DNA from: DATMTS01 sp035564555
Lineage (GTDB): Bacteria; Actinomycetota; Actinomycetes; Actinomycetales; Microbacteriaceae
Length of the DNA: 64,000 bases
Reading direction: 5' to 3'
Assembly (NCBI GenBank): GCA_035564555.1
Contig: DATMTS010000055.1
Span: 79,107 to 143,106, forward strand
Part shown: positions 10,285 through 18,745 of the stretch, in pieces
How the letters are laid out: every line of letters starts with the position of its first letter
Numbering within the stretch: position 1 is the first letter of the stretch
The notes under the pieces: model-generated
Databases searched by the model: none
What the model was told of the DNA's origin: nothing
What the model saw: the letters and a program-made list of their open reading frames with translations, nothing else
Made by a program: the position numbers and the translations under genes

Positions 10285-11681
10285 GCGCTCGGCGTTCCAC
10301 TCGATTGAGCCATGCGCTCGTCTCAATCGCGTTGTGCGGCGCGGTCATCGGCAGTCTCGGCGCACCCCTGATCACGCCTGTGGCGACGGGAATGCACGTG
10401 CCGCTCGACGTCGCGCAGTGGACCTTGACGGTGACACTCTTCACAGGGGCGATCGCCGGGCCTGTGCTCGGCCGCCTCGGCTCCGGCTCTCACCGGCGTG
10501 CGACGATCCTGGCGACTCTCGCGCTGGTCACTCTCGGTGGTGCGCTGACGGCCGCACCGCTGCCGTTCGCTGCTCTGCTGGTCGGCCGCGGGCTGCAGGG
10601 CCTCGGACTCGGCGTCGTCGCTCTGCTGATGAGCGTGGCGCGCGATCAGCTGCCGGCTGAGCGCTCGGCGTCCGCCATTGCGATGATCTCGGTCGCGTCG
10701 ACGGTGGGGGTGGGAGTCGGATACCCGCTGATCGGCCTGCTCGATCAGTTGGCGGGGCTCCGCGTCGCATACGGCTTCGGCTTCCTCCTCTCGCTCGGCG
10801 CCCTCGCCATCGCGTGGTTGACACTGCCCCGGGATGCCCCGGCGCCGCCCGTGCAGGTGGATGCCCCGGCGCCGCCCGTGCAGGTGGATGCCGTGGGAGC
10901 ACTGCTGCTGGGCGCCGGCACGCTGGGTCTGCTGTTGGCAATCGCGGAACCGACCGTGTGGAAGGCCCCGCTCGTCGGTGGCGCGATCATCGTCGCAGCC
11001 GCCATCGCCCTGGGGTTCTGGGTCGCCGTCGAGTTGAAGGCGGCGGCGCCGCTGGTCGATCTGCGACTGCTGGCACAGTCGGCCGTTCTTCGCGCGAACA
11101 CCGGCATGCTGGTGGCCGGCGTCGGCATGTATCTGCTGTTCAGTCTGCTCACGCGCTACGTGCAGACACCCGCGACCGCCGGGTACGGCTTCGCTCTTCC
11201 CGGCGTTGCCGCGGGCGCGGCGCTGATCCCGTTCTCGGTGCTCGGCTTCATCGCGGGAAGAGTCGCGCCAGCAGCGATCGCGCGCTCGTCTGGACGAACG
11301 GTCTACGCAGCGGCCGCCATCTCGGTGATGATCGCCGCCGCGCTGTTCGCCGCCGCGCCCGACTCGCCGGTCGCTGTGCTCGGTGCGATGGCCGTGCTCG
11401 GTTTCGGCGTCGGCGGGGTATCGGCTGTGATGCCGAGGCTTGTGTTGGCAGGTGTGCCGCACACCGAAACCGCCAGTGTGCTCTTGATCAACCAGATCAT
11501 CCGCAGCATCGGCTTCGGCATCGGGAGCGCGCTGGCAGGAATGCTCCTCGCCGGAGCCACCCGTCCCGGCGCCCTGTCGCCGCAGGAACACGGGTACCTC
11601 GCAGCCGCCCAATGGGTACTGCCCCTTCTGGCCCTCAGCATCGTCGTCGTCGCGCTCTCGCGACGCCGCCGAACTCGTTGA
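10281..11681 (+). CDS. MFS transporter, probable drug/metabolite efflux pump
   Basis: This 466-residue integral membrane protein starts with GTG overlapping the upstream stop by 4 bp. It has about 14 hydrophobic segments and the DHA2-like pattern of the major facilitator superfamily: motif A-like GRLGSGSHRRATI (about 63-75) in the loop between helices 2 and 3, and VGRGLQGLGLGVVALLMSVARD in helix 4. Its coupling to a TetR regulator supports a role in drug or metabolite export. In the central loop a nine-residue block (DAPAPPVQV) is exactly duplicated at DNA level. The substrate cannot be stated. Confidence 0.87.
   Translation: MSARRSTRLSHALVSIALCGAVIGSLGAPLITPVATGMHVPLDVAQWTLTVTLFTGAIAGPVLGRLGSGSHRRATILATLALVTLGGALTAAPLPFAALLVGRGLQGLGLGVVALLMSVARDQLPAERSASAIAMISVASTVGVGVGYPLIGLLDQLAGLRVAYGFGFLLSLGALAIAWLTLPRDAPAPPVQVDAPAPPVQVDAVGALLLGAGTLGLLLAIAEPTVWKAPLVGGAIIVAAAIALGFWVAVELKAAAPLVDLRLLAQSAVLRANTGMLVAGVGMYLLFSLLTRYVQTPATAGYGFALPGVAAGAALIPFSVLGFIAGRVAPAAIARSSGRTVYAAAAISVMIAAALFAAAPDSPVAVLGAMAVLGFGVGGVSAVMPRLVLAGVPHTETASVLLINQIIRSIGFGIGSALAGMLLAGATRPGALSPQEHGYLAAAQWVLPLLALSIVVVALSRRRRTR
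10833..10886. repeat. Exact 27-bp tandem duplication inside the MFS gene
   Basis: Two identical 27-bp units, 10833-10859 and 10860-10886, followed by the first six bases of a third copy. The unit encodes DAPAPPVQV, so the frame is kept and the cytoplasmic loop simply becomes nine residues longer. The perfect identity suggests a recent slippage event. Confidence 0.95.
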
Positions 11682-11725
11682 GCCGCAGTTCGGGTGCACC
11701 GACGAACAACGTGCGAGACTCGGGC

Positions 11726-12112
11726 ATGGCTCAAATCGTCGTCTATGGTCACACGGCCGCTCTTGTGCCGCGCATCGCCGAACTCTCAGACGCCGTTCAC
11801 GCTGCCGCGATGTCTGCGCTGCGACTGCCGGCGGAGAAGCGCTTCCATCGTTTCATCACGCTGGAGCCCGGCCGGTTCATCGCCCCGCCTGACCGTTCGA
11901 TCGACTACACGATCGTAGAAGTCAGCATGTTCGAGGGCCGCTCAGCGCACACGAAGAAGGAGTTCATCCGGCAACTTATCTCCAATATCGAAGCCATCGG
12001 GGTGCCGCCGAACGACCTCGAGATCACGATCACCGAGACGCCTCGCGCCAATTGGGGCATCCGTGGGAGACCCGCCGACGAGTTGACGTTGCCCTACCCA
12101 GTGGATCTCTGA
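11726..12112 (+). CDS. Tautomerase superfamily protein lacking the catalytic Pro-1
   Basis: The 128-residue product resembles the longer monomer class of 4-oxalocrotonate tautomerase/malonate semialdehyde decarboxylase-like proteins: QIVVYGHTAAL at the N-terminus, KRFHRFITLEPGRFIAPPDRS in the middle and ITETPRANWGIRGRPADELTL near the end. In this superfamily the residue after the initiator Met is the catalytic proline; here codon 2 is GCT (Ala) instead of CCN. ATG 11726 is the only start that aligns with the family N-terminus, so the loss appears real unless there is a sequence error. The protein may be inactive as a tautomerase or use another mechanism. It sits 44 bp after the MFS gene and 26 bp before a GNAT gene on the same strand. 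Confidence 0.8.
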   Translation: MAQIVVYGHTAALVPRIAELSDAVHAAAMSALRLPAEKRFHRFITLEPGRFIAPPDRSIDYTIVEVSMFEGRSAHTKKEFIRQLISNIEAIGVPPNDLEITITETPRANWGIRGRPADELTLPYPVDL

Positions 12113-12138
12113 CCGCCGCCTTCCCATACGGTTGGTCC

Positions 12139-12606
12139 ATGACGAATCGGACGGCGTACACAGTTCGAGACATCGCGGCGGCAGACGCGGAAGCCTGGGC
12201 CGACCTCTACGCCGGTTATCTGTCGTTCTACAACGTTCCTGCCGACGCAACGGCGGTCGCCGTCGCGTGGCGTTGGCTGCTCGGTCGTAGACACGGAATG
12301 CACGGCATCGTTGCTGCGGCACCCGGCGGCGAGATCGTCGCGATGGCCAATCTCCGCCTCTTTGCGAGGCCTTCGCGGGCGGCCCTGGGTTTATACCTCG
12401 ATGATCTCTTCACTCTCCCGACGGCGCGGGGAAACGGTGCCGCCGGCGCGCTGCTGCGGCGTGCGGCCGAGATCGCCGCGGAAGAGGGTGCCGACGTCGT
12501 GCGCTGGATCACCGCCTGCGACAACGAGAGGGCCCGAAGGGTCTACGACGCTCATGCGAGCGCAACACCGTGGGTCACCTACGACATGAAGCCGGCCGAC
12601 GGGTAG
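12139..12606 (+). CDS. GNAT family N-acetyltransferase
   Basis: A 155-residue single-domain GNAT protein starting at ATG 12139. The acetyl-CoA-binding region is visible as LDDLFTLPTARGNGAAGALLRRA (about 91-113), matching the R/Q-x-x-G-x-G/A motif A, followed by VVRWITACDNERARRVYDA. It ends in TPWVTYDMKP, an ending shared with a second GNAT gene at 51422-51931; the two are clearly paralogous. The acceptor substrate is unknown; this subgroup resembles small-molecule or amino-acid acetyltransferases. The gene is convergent with the sugar permease gene that ends at 12671. Confidence 0.85.
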   Translation: MTNRTAYTVRDIAAADAEAWADLYAGYLSFYNVPADATAVAVAWRWLLGRRHGMHGIVAAAPGGEIVAMANLRLFARPSRAALGLYLDDLFTLPTARGNGAAGALLRRAAEIAAEEGADVVRWITACDNERARRVYDAHASATPWVTYDMKPADG

Positions 12607-12670
12607 AGGCGAACTCCCCCACCCGACGACCGGCTCCTGCGACGCGGCGCGCGCCCGGTTCGATGACCGG

Positions 12671-13927
12671 CTAACGAGCTCCGGATCGGCGCTTGTTGTA
12701 GACGTCGAACGCCACCGCGGCAAGCAGCACCAGACCCTTGATCAACGACTGCCACTCGGTGCCGACACCGTTGATCGACATGCCGTTGTTGAGGATTCCG
12801 ATGATCAGGCCGCCCACGATCGCGCCGGTGACCGTGCCGATGCCGCCCGTGACGGCCGCGCCGCCGATGAATGCCGCCGCGATGGCATCCAGTTCGAATC
12901 CGTCGCCGGCGCCCGGACTGGCCAGGTCGAGCCCGCCCGTGAAGACGAGTCCGGCGATCGCGCTGATCACGCCCATGTTGACGAACAGCAGGAAGGTGAC
13001 CCGCTTGGTCTTGACGCCGGAAAGCGCCGCAGCGTTCAGGTTGCCGCCCATCGCATAGATGTGGCGCCCGAAGACGGTGCGAGACATGACAGCCGCGTAG
13101 ATGACCGTGAGCAGGCCGAGCGCCAGAAGCACGACCGGTGTTCCGTCATAGCTGGCCAGCAGCACCGTCACGTAGAGCACCAGGACCGCGGTGAAGACGA
13201 GTTTCATCATGAACCACCAGAACGGCTCGCTCTCGAGCTCGTACTTGCGACGAGCCGCGCGCTGCCGAACCGTGGAGATCACCAGCGACAGGGTGGCGAA
13301 TGCGCCGAGTGCCATGGTCAGCGGCTCGTAGCCGCTGCTGCCGAAGGTCGGCAGGAAGCCTGAGCCGAGGTCACGGAAGGGCTGCGGGAACGAAGAGATG
13401 TCCTTGTTCTGCAGCGCGATCTGAGCGGCGCCACGGAACGCGAGCATGCCGGCCAGCGTGACGATGAATGCCGGTATTCGAAAGTACGCCACCCAGAAGC
13501 CCTGCCAGGCGCCGACCAGGGCACCCACCACGAGGCACAGGATGATCGCGATCAGCCACGGAATGTGCCATTGGTTGATCATCACCCCCGACATCGCGCC
13601 GATGAAGGCGACGAGCGATCCCACCGAGAGGTCGATGTGCCCGGCGATGATGATCATGACCATGCCGATGGCCAGGATCAGGATGTAGCTGTTCTGCACG
13701 ATGATGTTCGACACGTTGATCGGACGCAGCGTGATGCCGCCGGTGGTGATCTCGAAGAACATCACGATGACGATGAGCGCGATGAAGAGACCGACCTGGC
13801 GCAGCTGACCGGTGAGGTAGCTCACCGCCGAGGAGAACGCTCCGGCAACCCGATTGGGCGCCGGGGGCTCGCCTCCAGTGCCGCCGCTCGGCCGCTCGAG
13901 AGTGCGGGGCTTGGTGAGCTCACTCAT
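12671..13927 (-). CDS. Sugar ABC transporter permease (MmsB/GguB/XylH type)
   Basis: The 418-residue permease has about ten or more membrane helices with the branched-chain-amino-acid/ribose-type permease fold: AIGMVMIIIAGHIDLSVGSLVAFIGAMSGV (about 80-110) is the hallmark of XylH/RbsC/MmsB proteins, and FVNMGVISAIAGLVFTGGLDLASPGAGDGFELDAIAAAFIGGAAVTGGIGTV-type sequence follows near the C-terminus. ATG 13927 overlaps the stop of the ATPase gene by 4 bp, so the two are coupled. It forms the membrane channel of the importer encoded at 12671-16678. The class (two ATPase domains in one partner, one permease gene) transports pentoses or hexoses; the epimerase upstream points to L-arabinose. Confidence 0.92.
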   Translation of the reverse strand: MSELTKPRTLERPSGGTGGEPPAPNRVAGAFSSAVSYLTGQLRQVGLFIALIVIVMFFEITTGGITLRPINVSNIIVQNSYILILAIGMVMIIIAGHIDLSVGSLVAFIGAMSGVMINQWHIPWLIAIILCLVVGALVGAWQGFWVAYFRIPAFIVTLAGMLAFRGAAQIALQNKDISSFPQPFRDLGSGFLPTFGSSGYEPLTMALGAFATLSLVISTVRQRAARRKYELESEPFWWFMMKLVFTAVLVLYVTVLLASYDGTPVVLLALGLLTVIYAAVMSRTVFGRHIYAMGGNLNAAALSGVKTKRVTFLLFVNMGVISAIAGLVFTGGLDLASPGAGDGFELDAIAAAFIGGAAVTGGIGTVTGAIVGGLIIGILNNGMSINGVGTEWQSLIKGLVLLAAVAFDVYNKRRSGAR

Positions 13928-15465
13928 GTGTGATCCTTCTCCCTTTCCTGGGTCATGTGCTGCATGAGGTATTCGGCGGTCGCCTTCTCGCGGGGCACGT
14001 TCGCGGTGATGCGGCCTTCTGACAGGGTGTAGATGCGGTCGCAGATGCCGAGCAGTTCCGGCAGCTCCGACGAGATGACGATGACGCCCTTGCCTGCATC
14101 CGCCAGCCGGTTGATGATCGAGTAGATCTCGTACTTGGCACCGACGTCGATGCCCCTGGTCGGCTCGTCGAGGATGAGCACGTCGGGGTCCGAGTACATC
14201 CACTTGGAGAGGACGACCTTCTGCTGATTTCCGCCGGAGAGCTTTCCGGTGATGGATGAGACGGACGGCGCCTTGATGTTCATGCTGCGCCGGAAGCCTT
14301 CGGCGACCATGATCTCCTTGTTCGCATCCACCAGCCCCGCCTTCGTGAGCTTGCCCAGTGCGGCTCCCGAGATGTTGCGCTTGATGTCGTCGATGAGATT
14401 GAGGCCGTACTGCTTGCGGTCCTCGGTGGCGTACGCGATGCCGTTCTCGATCGCCGCCGAGACGGTGTTGGTGCGGATCTCCCTGCCACGCTTGTATACG
14501 CGGCCGGTGATGTTGCGGCCGTAGCTGTGCCCGAAGACGCTCATCGCCAGTTCGGTACGGCCGGCCCCCATGAGGCCGGCGATGCCGACGATCTCGCCCT
14601 CACGTACGCTCAGTGAGGCATTGACCACCACCTGCCGTGCGCGGTCCTGCGGGTGATGCACGTTCCAGTCCTCGATGCGCAGCAGCTCGTCGCCGATGTG
14701 CGGGGTGTGGTCGGGATACCGGCTCTCCAGATCGCGCCCGACCATGCCCTTGATGATGCGGTTCTCCGACACGGAGTCGGCGGCCATCTCGAGGGTCTCG
14801 ATCGCCCTGCCGTCTCGGATGATGGTCACCTGGTCGGCGACGGCCTTGATCTCGTTCAGCTTGTGACTGATGATGATCGACGTGATGCCCTGGCTCTGCA
14901 GGTTCTTGATCAGCCCGAGCAGGTGAGCGGAGTCCTCGTCGTTCAACGCCGCGGTGGGCTCGTCGAGAATGAGCAGCTTGACCTCTTTCGAGAGCGCCTT
15001 GGCGATCTCGACGAGTTGCTGTTTGCCCACGCCGATGTCGATGATCTTGGTGTCGGGGTTGTCTTTGAGCCCGACCTGGGCGAGGAGCCGCGCCGCCTCC
15101 TGGTTGGTCTTGTTCCAGTCGATCCAGCCCGCGCGCTGCTGCTCGTTGCCGAGGAAGATGTTCTCGGCGATCGAGAGGTACGGGCTCAACGCCAGCTCCT
15201 GGTGGATGATCACCACGCCGGCAGCCTCGGAGTCGTTGATGTTGCGGAAGTGCACCGGTTCACCGTCGAGCACGATCGTGCCGTCGTAGCTCCCCGACGG
15301 GTATACGCCGGAGAGAATCTTCATCAGCGTCGACTTGCCCGCGCCGTTCTCACCGCAGATCGCATGGATGTGTCCCCGTTGCACCGAGAGCGAGACGTCT
15401 TGCAACGCCTTCACGCCGGGGAATGTCTTCGTGATGCCGAGCATCTGAAGAATGTTGTCTGCCAC
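13924..15465 (-). CDS. Sugar ABC transporter ATP-binding protein, two-domain (MmsA/GguA type)
   Basis: The 513-residue protein carries two ABC ATPase domains. The first has Walker A GENGAGKST (about 38-46), Walker B LLILDEPTAALN (about 163) with signature VGKQQLVEIAKAL; the second has a degenerate Walker A (GLMGAGRTEL) and signature LSGGNQQKVVLSKW with LILDEPTRGIDVGAKYEIY, the pattern of carbohydrate-type CUT2 ATPases (AraG, XylG, MmsA). The start is GTG 15465, selected for the GGGAGGA ribosome site; a longer frame upstream would run through the hairpin at 15489-15527. It energises the importer with the coupled permease downstream. Confidence 0.93.
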   Translation of the reverse strand: MADNILQMLGITKTFPGVKALQDVSLSVQRGHIHAICGENGAGKSTLMKILSGVYPSGSYDGTIVLDGEPVHFRNINDSEAAGVVIIHQELALSPYLSIAENIFLGNEQQRAGWIDWNKTNQEAARLLAQVGLKDNPDTKIIDIGVGKQQLVEIAKALSKEVKLLILDEPTAALNDEDSAHLLGLIKNLQSQGITSIIISHKLNEIKAVADQVTIIRDGRAIETLEMAADSVSENRIIKGMVGRDLESRYPDHTPHIGDELLRIEDWNVHHPQDRARQVVVNASLSVREGEIVGIAGLMGAGRTELAMSVFGHSYGRNITGRVYKRGREIRTNTVSAAIENGIAYATEDRKQYGLNLIDDIKRNISGAALGKLTKAGLVDANKEIMVAEGFRRSMNIKAPSVSSITGKLSGGNQQKVVLSKWMYSDPDVLILDEPTRGIDVGAKYEIYSIINRLADAGKGVIVISSELPELLGICDRIYTLSEGRITANVPREKATAEYLMQHMTQEREKDHT

Positions 15466-15488
15466 GTCGGTTCCTCCCGTCACCGTGG

Positions 15489-15527
15489 TCGGGATGATTG
15501 CGGGCGGGCCGCCCGCAACCATCCCGA
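15489..15527 (-). other. Strong intra-operon stem-loop between binding-protein and ATPase genes
   Basis: A 39-bp near-perfect inverted repeat centred on 15508. The only non-complementary pair becomes a G-U wobble in the minus-strand RNA, so the transcript can form a stem of about 18 bp with almost no loop. It lies between the stop of the binding-protein gene (15548) and the ribosome site of the ATPase gene. Such structures commonly protect the 3' end of the binding-protein message and reduce expression of the downstream membrane components. Confidence 0.8.
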
Positions 15528-15547
15528 TGCGTATGCCTTCGCGCGTG

Positions 15548-16678
15548 TTACTGCAGGTCGGCGGTCGTGTAGTAGCCCGAGTCGAGAAGAACCTTCTTGT
15601 AGTTGTCCTTCGTGACGAGGGTCGGCTGGAACAGGTAGCTGGGAACGGTGACGACCTTGTTGTTGTAGCTCTTGGTGTCGTTGACCTTGGGCGTCTTGCC
15701 GTTCAGCAGGTCGTTCGCCATGGTGGCGGCTTCGTTGGCCAGTTCGCGCGTGTCCTTGTAGACGGTCGAGTACTGCTGGCCGGCGATGATCGACTTCACC
15801 GAGGCGACCTCGGCGTCCTGTCCGGTGACGACGGGAAGAGCGAGGCTCGCCTTGCCGTAGCCCGCTCCGGTCAGTGCCGAGATGATGCCGTCGGAGAGGC
15901 CGTCGTAGGGAGAAAGAACGCCCTGCACGGTCGCTCCTGCCGAATACGACTTCGCGATCAAGTTCTGCATACGGGCCTTGGCGCCGTCCGGCGACCACCC
16001 CTGGATCGCGACCTGGTTGAACGCCGTCTGGCCGCTCTTGACGACGACCGTGCCGTCGGCGATGTACTTCTTCAGCGTGTCCATCGCTCCGTTGTAGAAG
16101 AACGTGGCGTTGTTGTCGTCGGGGCTGCCGGCGAACACCTCGATGTTGAACGGGCCCTTCTTGCCGGTGGGCTGACCGTTCGCGTCGAGAACCCCGAGCC
16201 CGGTGAGCAGGCTGTTCGCCTGCACGACGCCGACCTTGTAATTGTCGAACGACACGTAGTAGTCGACGTTCTTGTCGCCGGTCAGAAGCCGGTCGTAGGA
16301 GATCACCTTGACGCCCGCCTTGGCCGCCGCGTCGAGCTGGTCGTTCAGCGAACCGCCGTCGATCGAGGCGACGATGAGGATCTTGGCGCCCTTGGTGATC
16401 ATGTTGCTGATCTGCTGCACCTGCTGCGGGATCTTGTTGTCGGCGTACTCCAGGTCGACCTTGTAGCCGTCCTTGATCAGGTCCTGCTTGACGGCGTCGC
16501 CGTCTTTGATCCACCGCTGGTCGACCTTGGTCGGCATCGCGACGCCGACCAGTGCGCCCTTGTTGCTGCCCGCCTTGGCCGCGGCCGCATCGCTGCCACC
16601 GCGCCCGCCCGAGCAAGCGGCGAGCGAGAGAGCGAGGCCGACGGCCGCGACACCGACGATGATCTTCTTCGTCTTCAC
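15548..16678 (-). CDS. Sugar-binding lipoprotein of a CUT2 ABC importer (ChvE/XylF type)
   Basis: The 376-residue product starts at GTG 16678 after an AGAAGGA ribosome site. Its signal sequence (KTKKIIVGVAAVGLALSLAAC) carries the lipobox LAAC, with Cys about residue 22 as the lipidated residue. The mature part is a periplasmic-binding-protein type 1 fold: VGVAMPTKVDQRWIKDGD, QISNMITKGAKILIVASIDGG, KVISYDRLL and LPVVTGQDAEVASVKSI, which fit the XylF/ChvE multiple-sugar-binding family. It captures a sugar outside the membrane and delivers it to the permease encoded downstream. The following hairpin suggests it is expressed more strongly than the ATPase and permease. Confidence 0.92.
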   Translation of the reverse strand: MKTKKIIVGVAAVGLALSLAACSGGRGGSDAAAAKAGSNKGALVGVAMPTKVDQRWIKDGDAVKQDLIKDGYKVDLEYADNKIPQQVQQISNMITKGAKILIVASIDGGSLNDQLDAAAKAGVKVISYDRLLTGDKNVDYYVSFDNYKVGVVQANSLLTGLGVLDANGQPTGKKGPFNIEVFAGSPDDNNATFFYNGAMDTLKKYIADGTVVVKSGQTAFNQVAIQGWSPDGAKARMQNLIAKSYSAGATVQGVLSPYDGLSDGIISALTGAGYGKASLALPVVTGQDAEVASVKSIIAGQQYSTVYKDTRELANEAATMANDLLNGKTPKVNDTKSYNNKVVTVPSYLFQPTLVTKDNYKKVLLDSGYYTTADLQ

Positions 16679-16713
16679 TGTGTTTTCCTTCTGTTGGATG
16701 CTGGACGTTGTTG

Positions 16714-17469
16714 TCACTGCATGTGATTCAGGAGCGCCGGGCTGCCTGGCAGCCCGGCAATCGTCGGCGGTCGCCCGCCGGACGTCTGTGGCGGGTTTTC
16801 GTTTCCGCCGAAGAGCGCGTCGATCGCGGTCTGCGTGATCGGCTTCGGCCCTCCCTCGCCCTGAGCGAAATGGATGCTTCGGGCGGCATCTTCGACCAGC
16901 ACGGCGGTGCGCACCGCAGCGCGCGCATTCCTGCCGACGGTGAACGGGCCGTGGTTGCGCATCAGCACAGCGCGACTGCGGTGCCCGCTCAAGGTCTGCA
17001 CGATGCCCCGGCCGATCGAGTCGTCTCCGACCGCGGCGAGCGGCCCGACGGGGATGGGCCCGCCGAATTCGCGTGCCATGTCGGTCAGCACGCACGGCAC
17101 GGGCTCGCCCCGCGCCGCCCAGGCCGTGGCGTAGGTGGAGTGCGTGTGCGCCATCCCGCCGACGTCGGGCATGTGCCGGTAGACGTAGGCGTGTGCGGCG
17201 GTGTGGCGTGAGGGCGCGCGCTCGCATCCGGGGGTTCCCGGGACCACGTCGCCGCTGAGGGTGCAGAGGATCATGTTCTCGGGCGCCAGTTCGCCGTCGT
17301 CGACCCCGCTCGGCCTGATGACGAACAGTTCCGCGCCGGGCACTCGACCGGAGACGTTGCCGATGGCTCCGCCGACCAGGCCGTTGCGGCTCAACTCGGA
17401 GTGCAGGCGCGCCACCTCGGCTCGAACGCGGGCGACGCCGACCTCGATCTCCGGCTCGAAGATGCTCAC
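16714..17469 (-). CDS. araD: L-ribulose-5-phosphate 4-epimerase (class II aldolase family)
   Basis: The 251-residue protein belongs to the class II aldolase/AraD zinc enzymes. It has GGAIGNVSGRVPG (about 33-45), the phosphate-binding IRPSGV (about 51), the metal-ligand motif HTHS with His108 and His110, and RNHGPF with His173 as third ligand. It probably interconverts L-ribulose 5-phosphate and D-xylulose 5-phosphate in L-arabinose breakdown. It is the first gene of an operon that continues with the ABC importer, 35 bp away, so uptake and catabolism are joined. AraA and AraB are not in the window. Other class II aldolase activities (for example fuculose-phosphate aldolase) are possible but the GNVSGR/length pattern favours AraD. 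Confidence 0.82.
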   Translation of the reverse strand: MSIFEPEIEVGVARVRAEVARLHSELSRNGLVGGAIGNVSGRVPGAELFVIRPSGVDDGELAPENMILCTLSGDVVPGTPGCERAPSRHTAAHAYVYRHMPDVGGMAHTHSTYATAWAARGEPVPCVLTDMAREFGGPIPVGPLAAVGDDSIGRGIVQTLSGHRSRAVLMRNHGPFTVGRNARAAVRTAVLVEDAARSIHFAQGEGGPKPITQTAIDALFGGNENPPQTSGGRPPTIAGLPGSPALLNHMQ

Positions 17470-17529
17470 CTCAGCCCGACTCCCTCGTCCAGAAAGATCC
17501 GCGGAGCGTCCGAGGGCCTTCGACTCGCA

Positions 17530-17545
17530 ATGTGACCGTTCACAT
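17530..17545. promoter_or_regulatory. LacI-type operator upstream of the pentose operon
   Basis: ATGTGA-CCGT-TCACAT, a 16-bp inverted repeat 61 nt before the araD start and just inside a TTGACA-like promoter region (minus strand, near 17578). The same half-sites occur in a second palindrome upstream of the neighbouring lacI-type gene. Confidence 0.65.
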
Positions 17546-17626
17546 CGCGCGGTTGACGCTACCTGGACGAAGGTCGGGATGTCAAGCGGCGATTTGAAAT
17601 CCCGTGCCGCGCACGGAATCCGCGGC

Positions 17627-18679
17627 TCAGCCCCGCGGCGGAGCGGTGGATTCGCGCACGATGAGCGAGGCCTCTATGGCGCCCGAATCGGCGGACGCCT
17701 CGTCGTTCAGGCGTGCCAGCAAGGCTTGCATGCACCGTCGGCCCAACTCGGCGAAATCCTGGCGCACGGTCGTCAGCGGAGGCCAGAAGTGTCGGGCCTC
17801 TGGGATGTCGTCGAACCCGACGACGCTGATGTCCCCCGGCACGTCGAGCCCGGCGTCTCGGAACGCGTGGATCAGCCCGAGCGCCATCTGGTCGTTCGAG
17901 GAGAAGATCGCGGTGAAGTCACGGACCCGCACCAGTTCGCGTCCTGCCCGGTACCCGAAATCCGCGGTCCAATCGCCGAGAATCGGTGCGGTGGTGGGAA
18001 CATCCTGCGCCCCCATCTCGTCGAGGAATCCCCGCATCCGGGCCTCCGCCTCGATCCAGTCCTGCGGTCCAGCAAGGTGGTAGATGTCTCGATGACCCAG
18101 TTCGATCAGGTGCCGGGTGGCCAGCCGCGCTCCCGCCATCTGGTCCACCCACAACGAGCGGTCGGCGAGCCGGCCACTCGCCTGCATCGTGACGAAGGGA
18201 ACCGAGATCGACATGTCGGCGATCGCATCGAACACGCGCACCTGGGGCGCGATCACCACGATCGCCTCCACCGCCTGAGCCAGGAGATGATCCAACGCAG
18301 CCTCGATGGAGCCACGGTCGGTCGCCGCCAGGTTCGAGGTCGTGACGTAATAGCCCGCATCGCGAGCGGCATCCTCGATGGCATTGATGCTGCTGGCTGG
18401 GCCGTAGAACGAGCCGGACGCCGCCGCGAGAACACCGATGGTGCGCGACTTGCTCGTGACCAGAGCGCGCGCCGCCCGGTTGGGTCGGTACTGCAACTCC
18501 TGCATCACCTGCAGCACACGCTGCTTGGTGGATTCTCGAATGCTGGGGTGGTCGTTCAGCACTCGAGAAACGGTCTGGTACGAGACGCCGGCGAGCCGGG
18601 CGACGTCGCGAATGCTCGGGGCGCGGGTCTTCTGCGTCTCGGACGTGTCGGCTCCGCCTCCCCTTGACGGGCGCCGCAC
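17627..18679 (-). CDS. LacI family transcriptional regulator, probable pentose operon repressor
   Basis: The 350-residue protein has an N-terminal LacI helix-turn-helix and hinge helix (about residues 22-70: SIRDVARLAGVSYQTVSRVLND followed by RPNRAARALVTSKS) and a periplasmic-binding-protein-like effector domain (SRTIGVLAAAS to the C-terminus). The start is GTG 18679; its ribosome site is poor, so the true start is not certain. It lies just upstream of the arabinose-type operon on the same strand, with matching palindromes (ATGTGA-N3/4-TCACAT) before itself and before araD. It therefore probably represses both in the absence of a pentose-derived inducer. Confidence 0.9.
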   Translation of the reverse strand: MRRPSRGGGADTSETQKTRAPSIRDVARLAGVSYQTVSRVLNDHPSIRESTKQRVLQVMQELQYRPNRAARALVTSKSRTIGVLAAASGSFYGPASSINAIEDAARDAGYYVTTSNLAATDRGSIEAALDHLLAQAVEAIVVIAPQVRVFDAIADMSISVPFVTMQASGRLADRSLWVDQMAGARLATRHLIELGHRDIYHLAGPQDWIEAEARMRGFLDEMGAQDVPTTAPILGDWTADFGYRAGRELVRVRDFTAIFSSNDQMALGLIHAFRDAGLDVPGDISVVGFDDIPEARHFWPPLTTVRQDFAELGRRCMQALLARLNDEASADSGAIEASLIVRESTAPPRG

Positions 18680-18730
18680 TGCTTCGCGCGCGCCGTGATC
18701 AGGTCAATTATGCCGGGTTGCGCGCGCCGG

Positions 18731-18745
18731 ATGTGACAGTCACAT
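18731..18745. promoter_or_regulatory. Perfect LacI-type palindrome upstream of the lacI gene
   Basis: ATGTGAC-A-GTCACAT, 52 nt before the GTG start of the LacI-type gene. The half-sites equal those of the 17530-17545 operator, with one base less in the spacer. It directly abuts the stop codon of the crystallin-fold gene at 18746. Confidence 0.65.

Noticed and set aside
11726..12112. Alternative start to give a Met-Pro N-terminus for the tautomerase
   Set aside because: No other in-frame ATG or GTG aligns with the family start; the beta strand QIVVYG directly follows codon 2.
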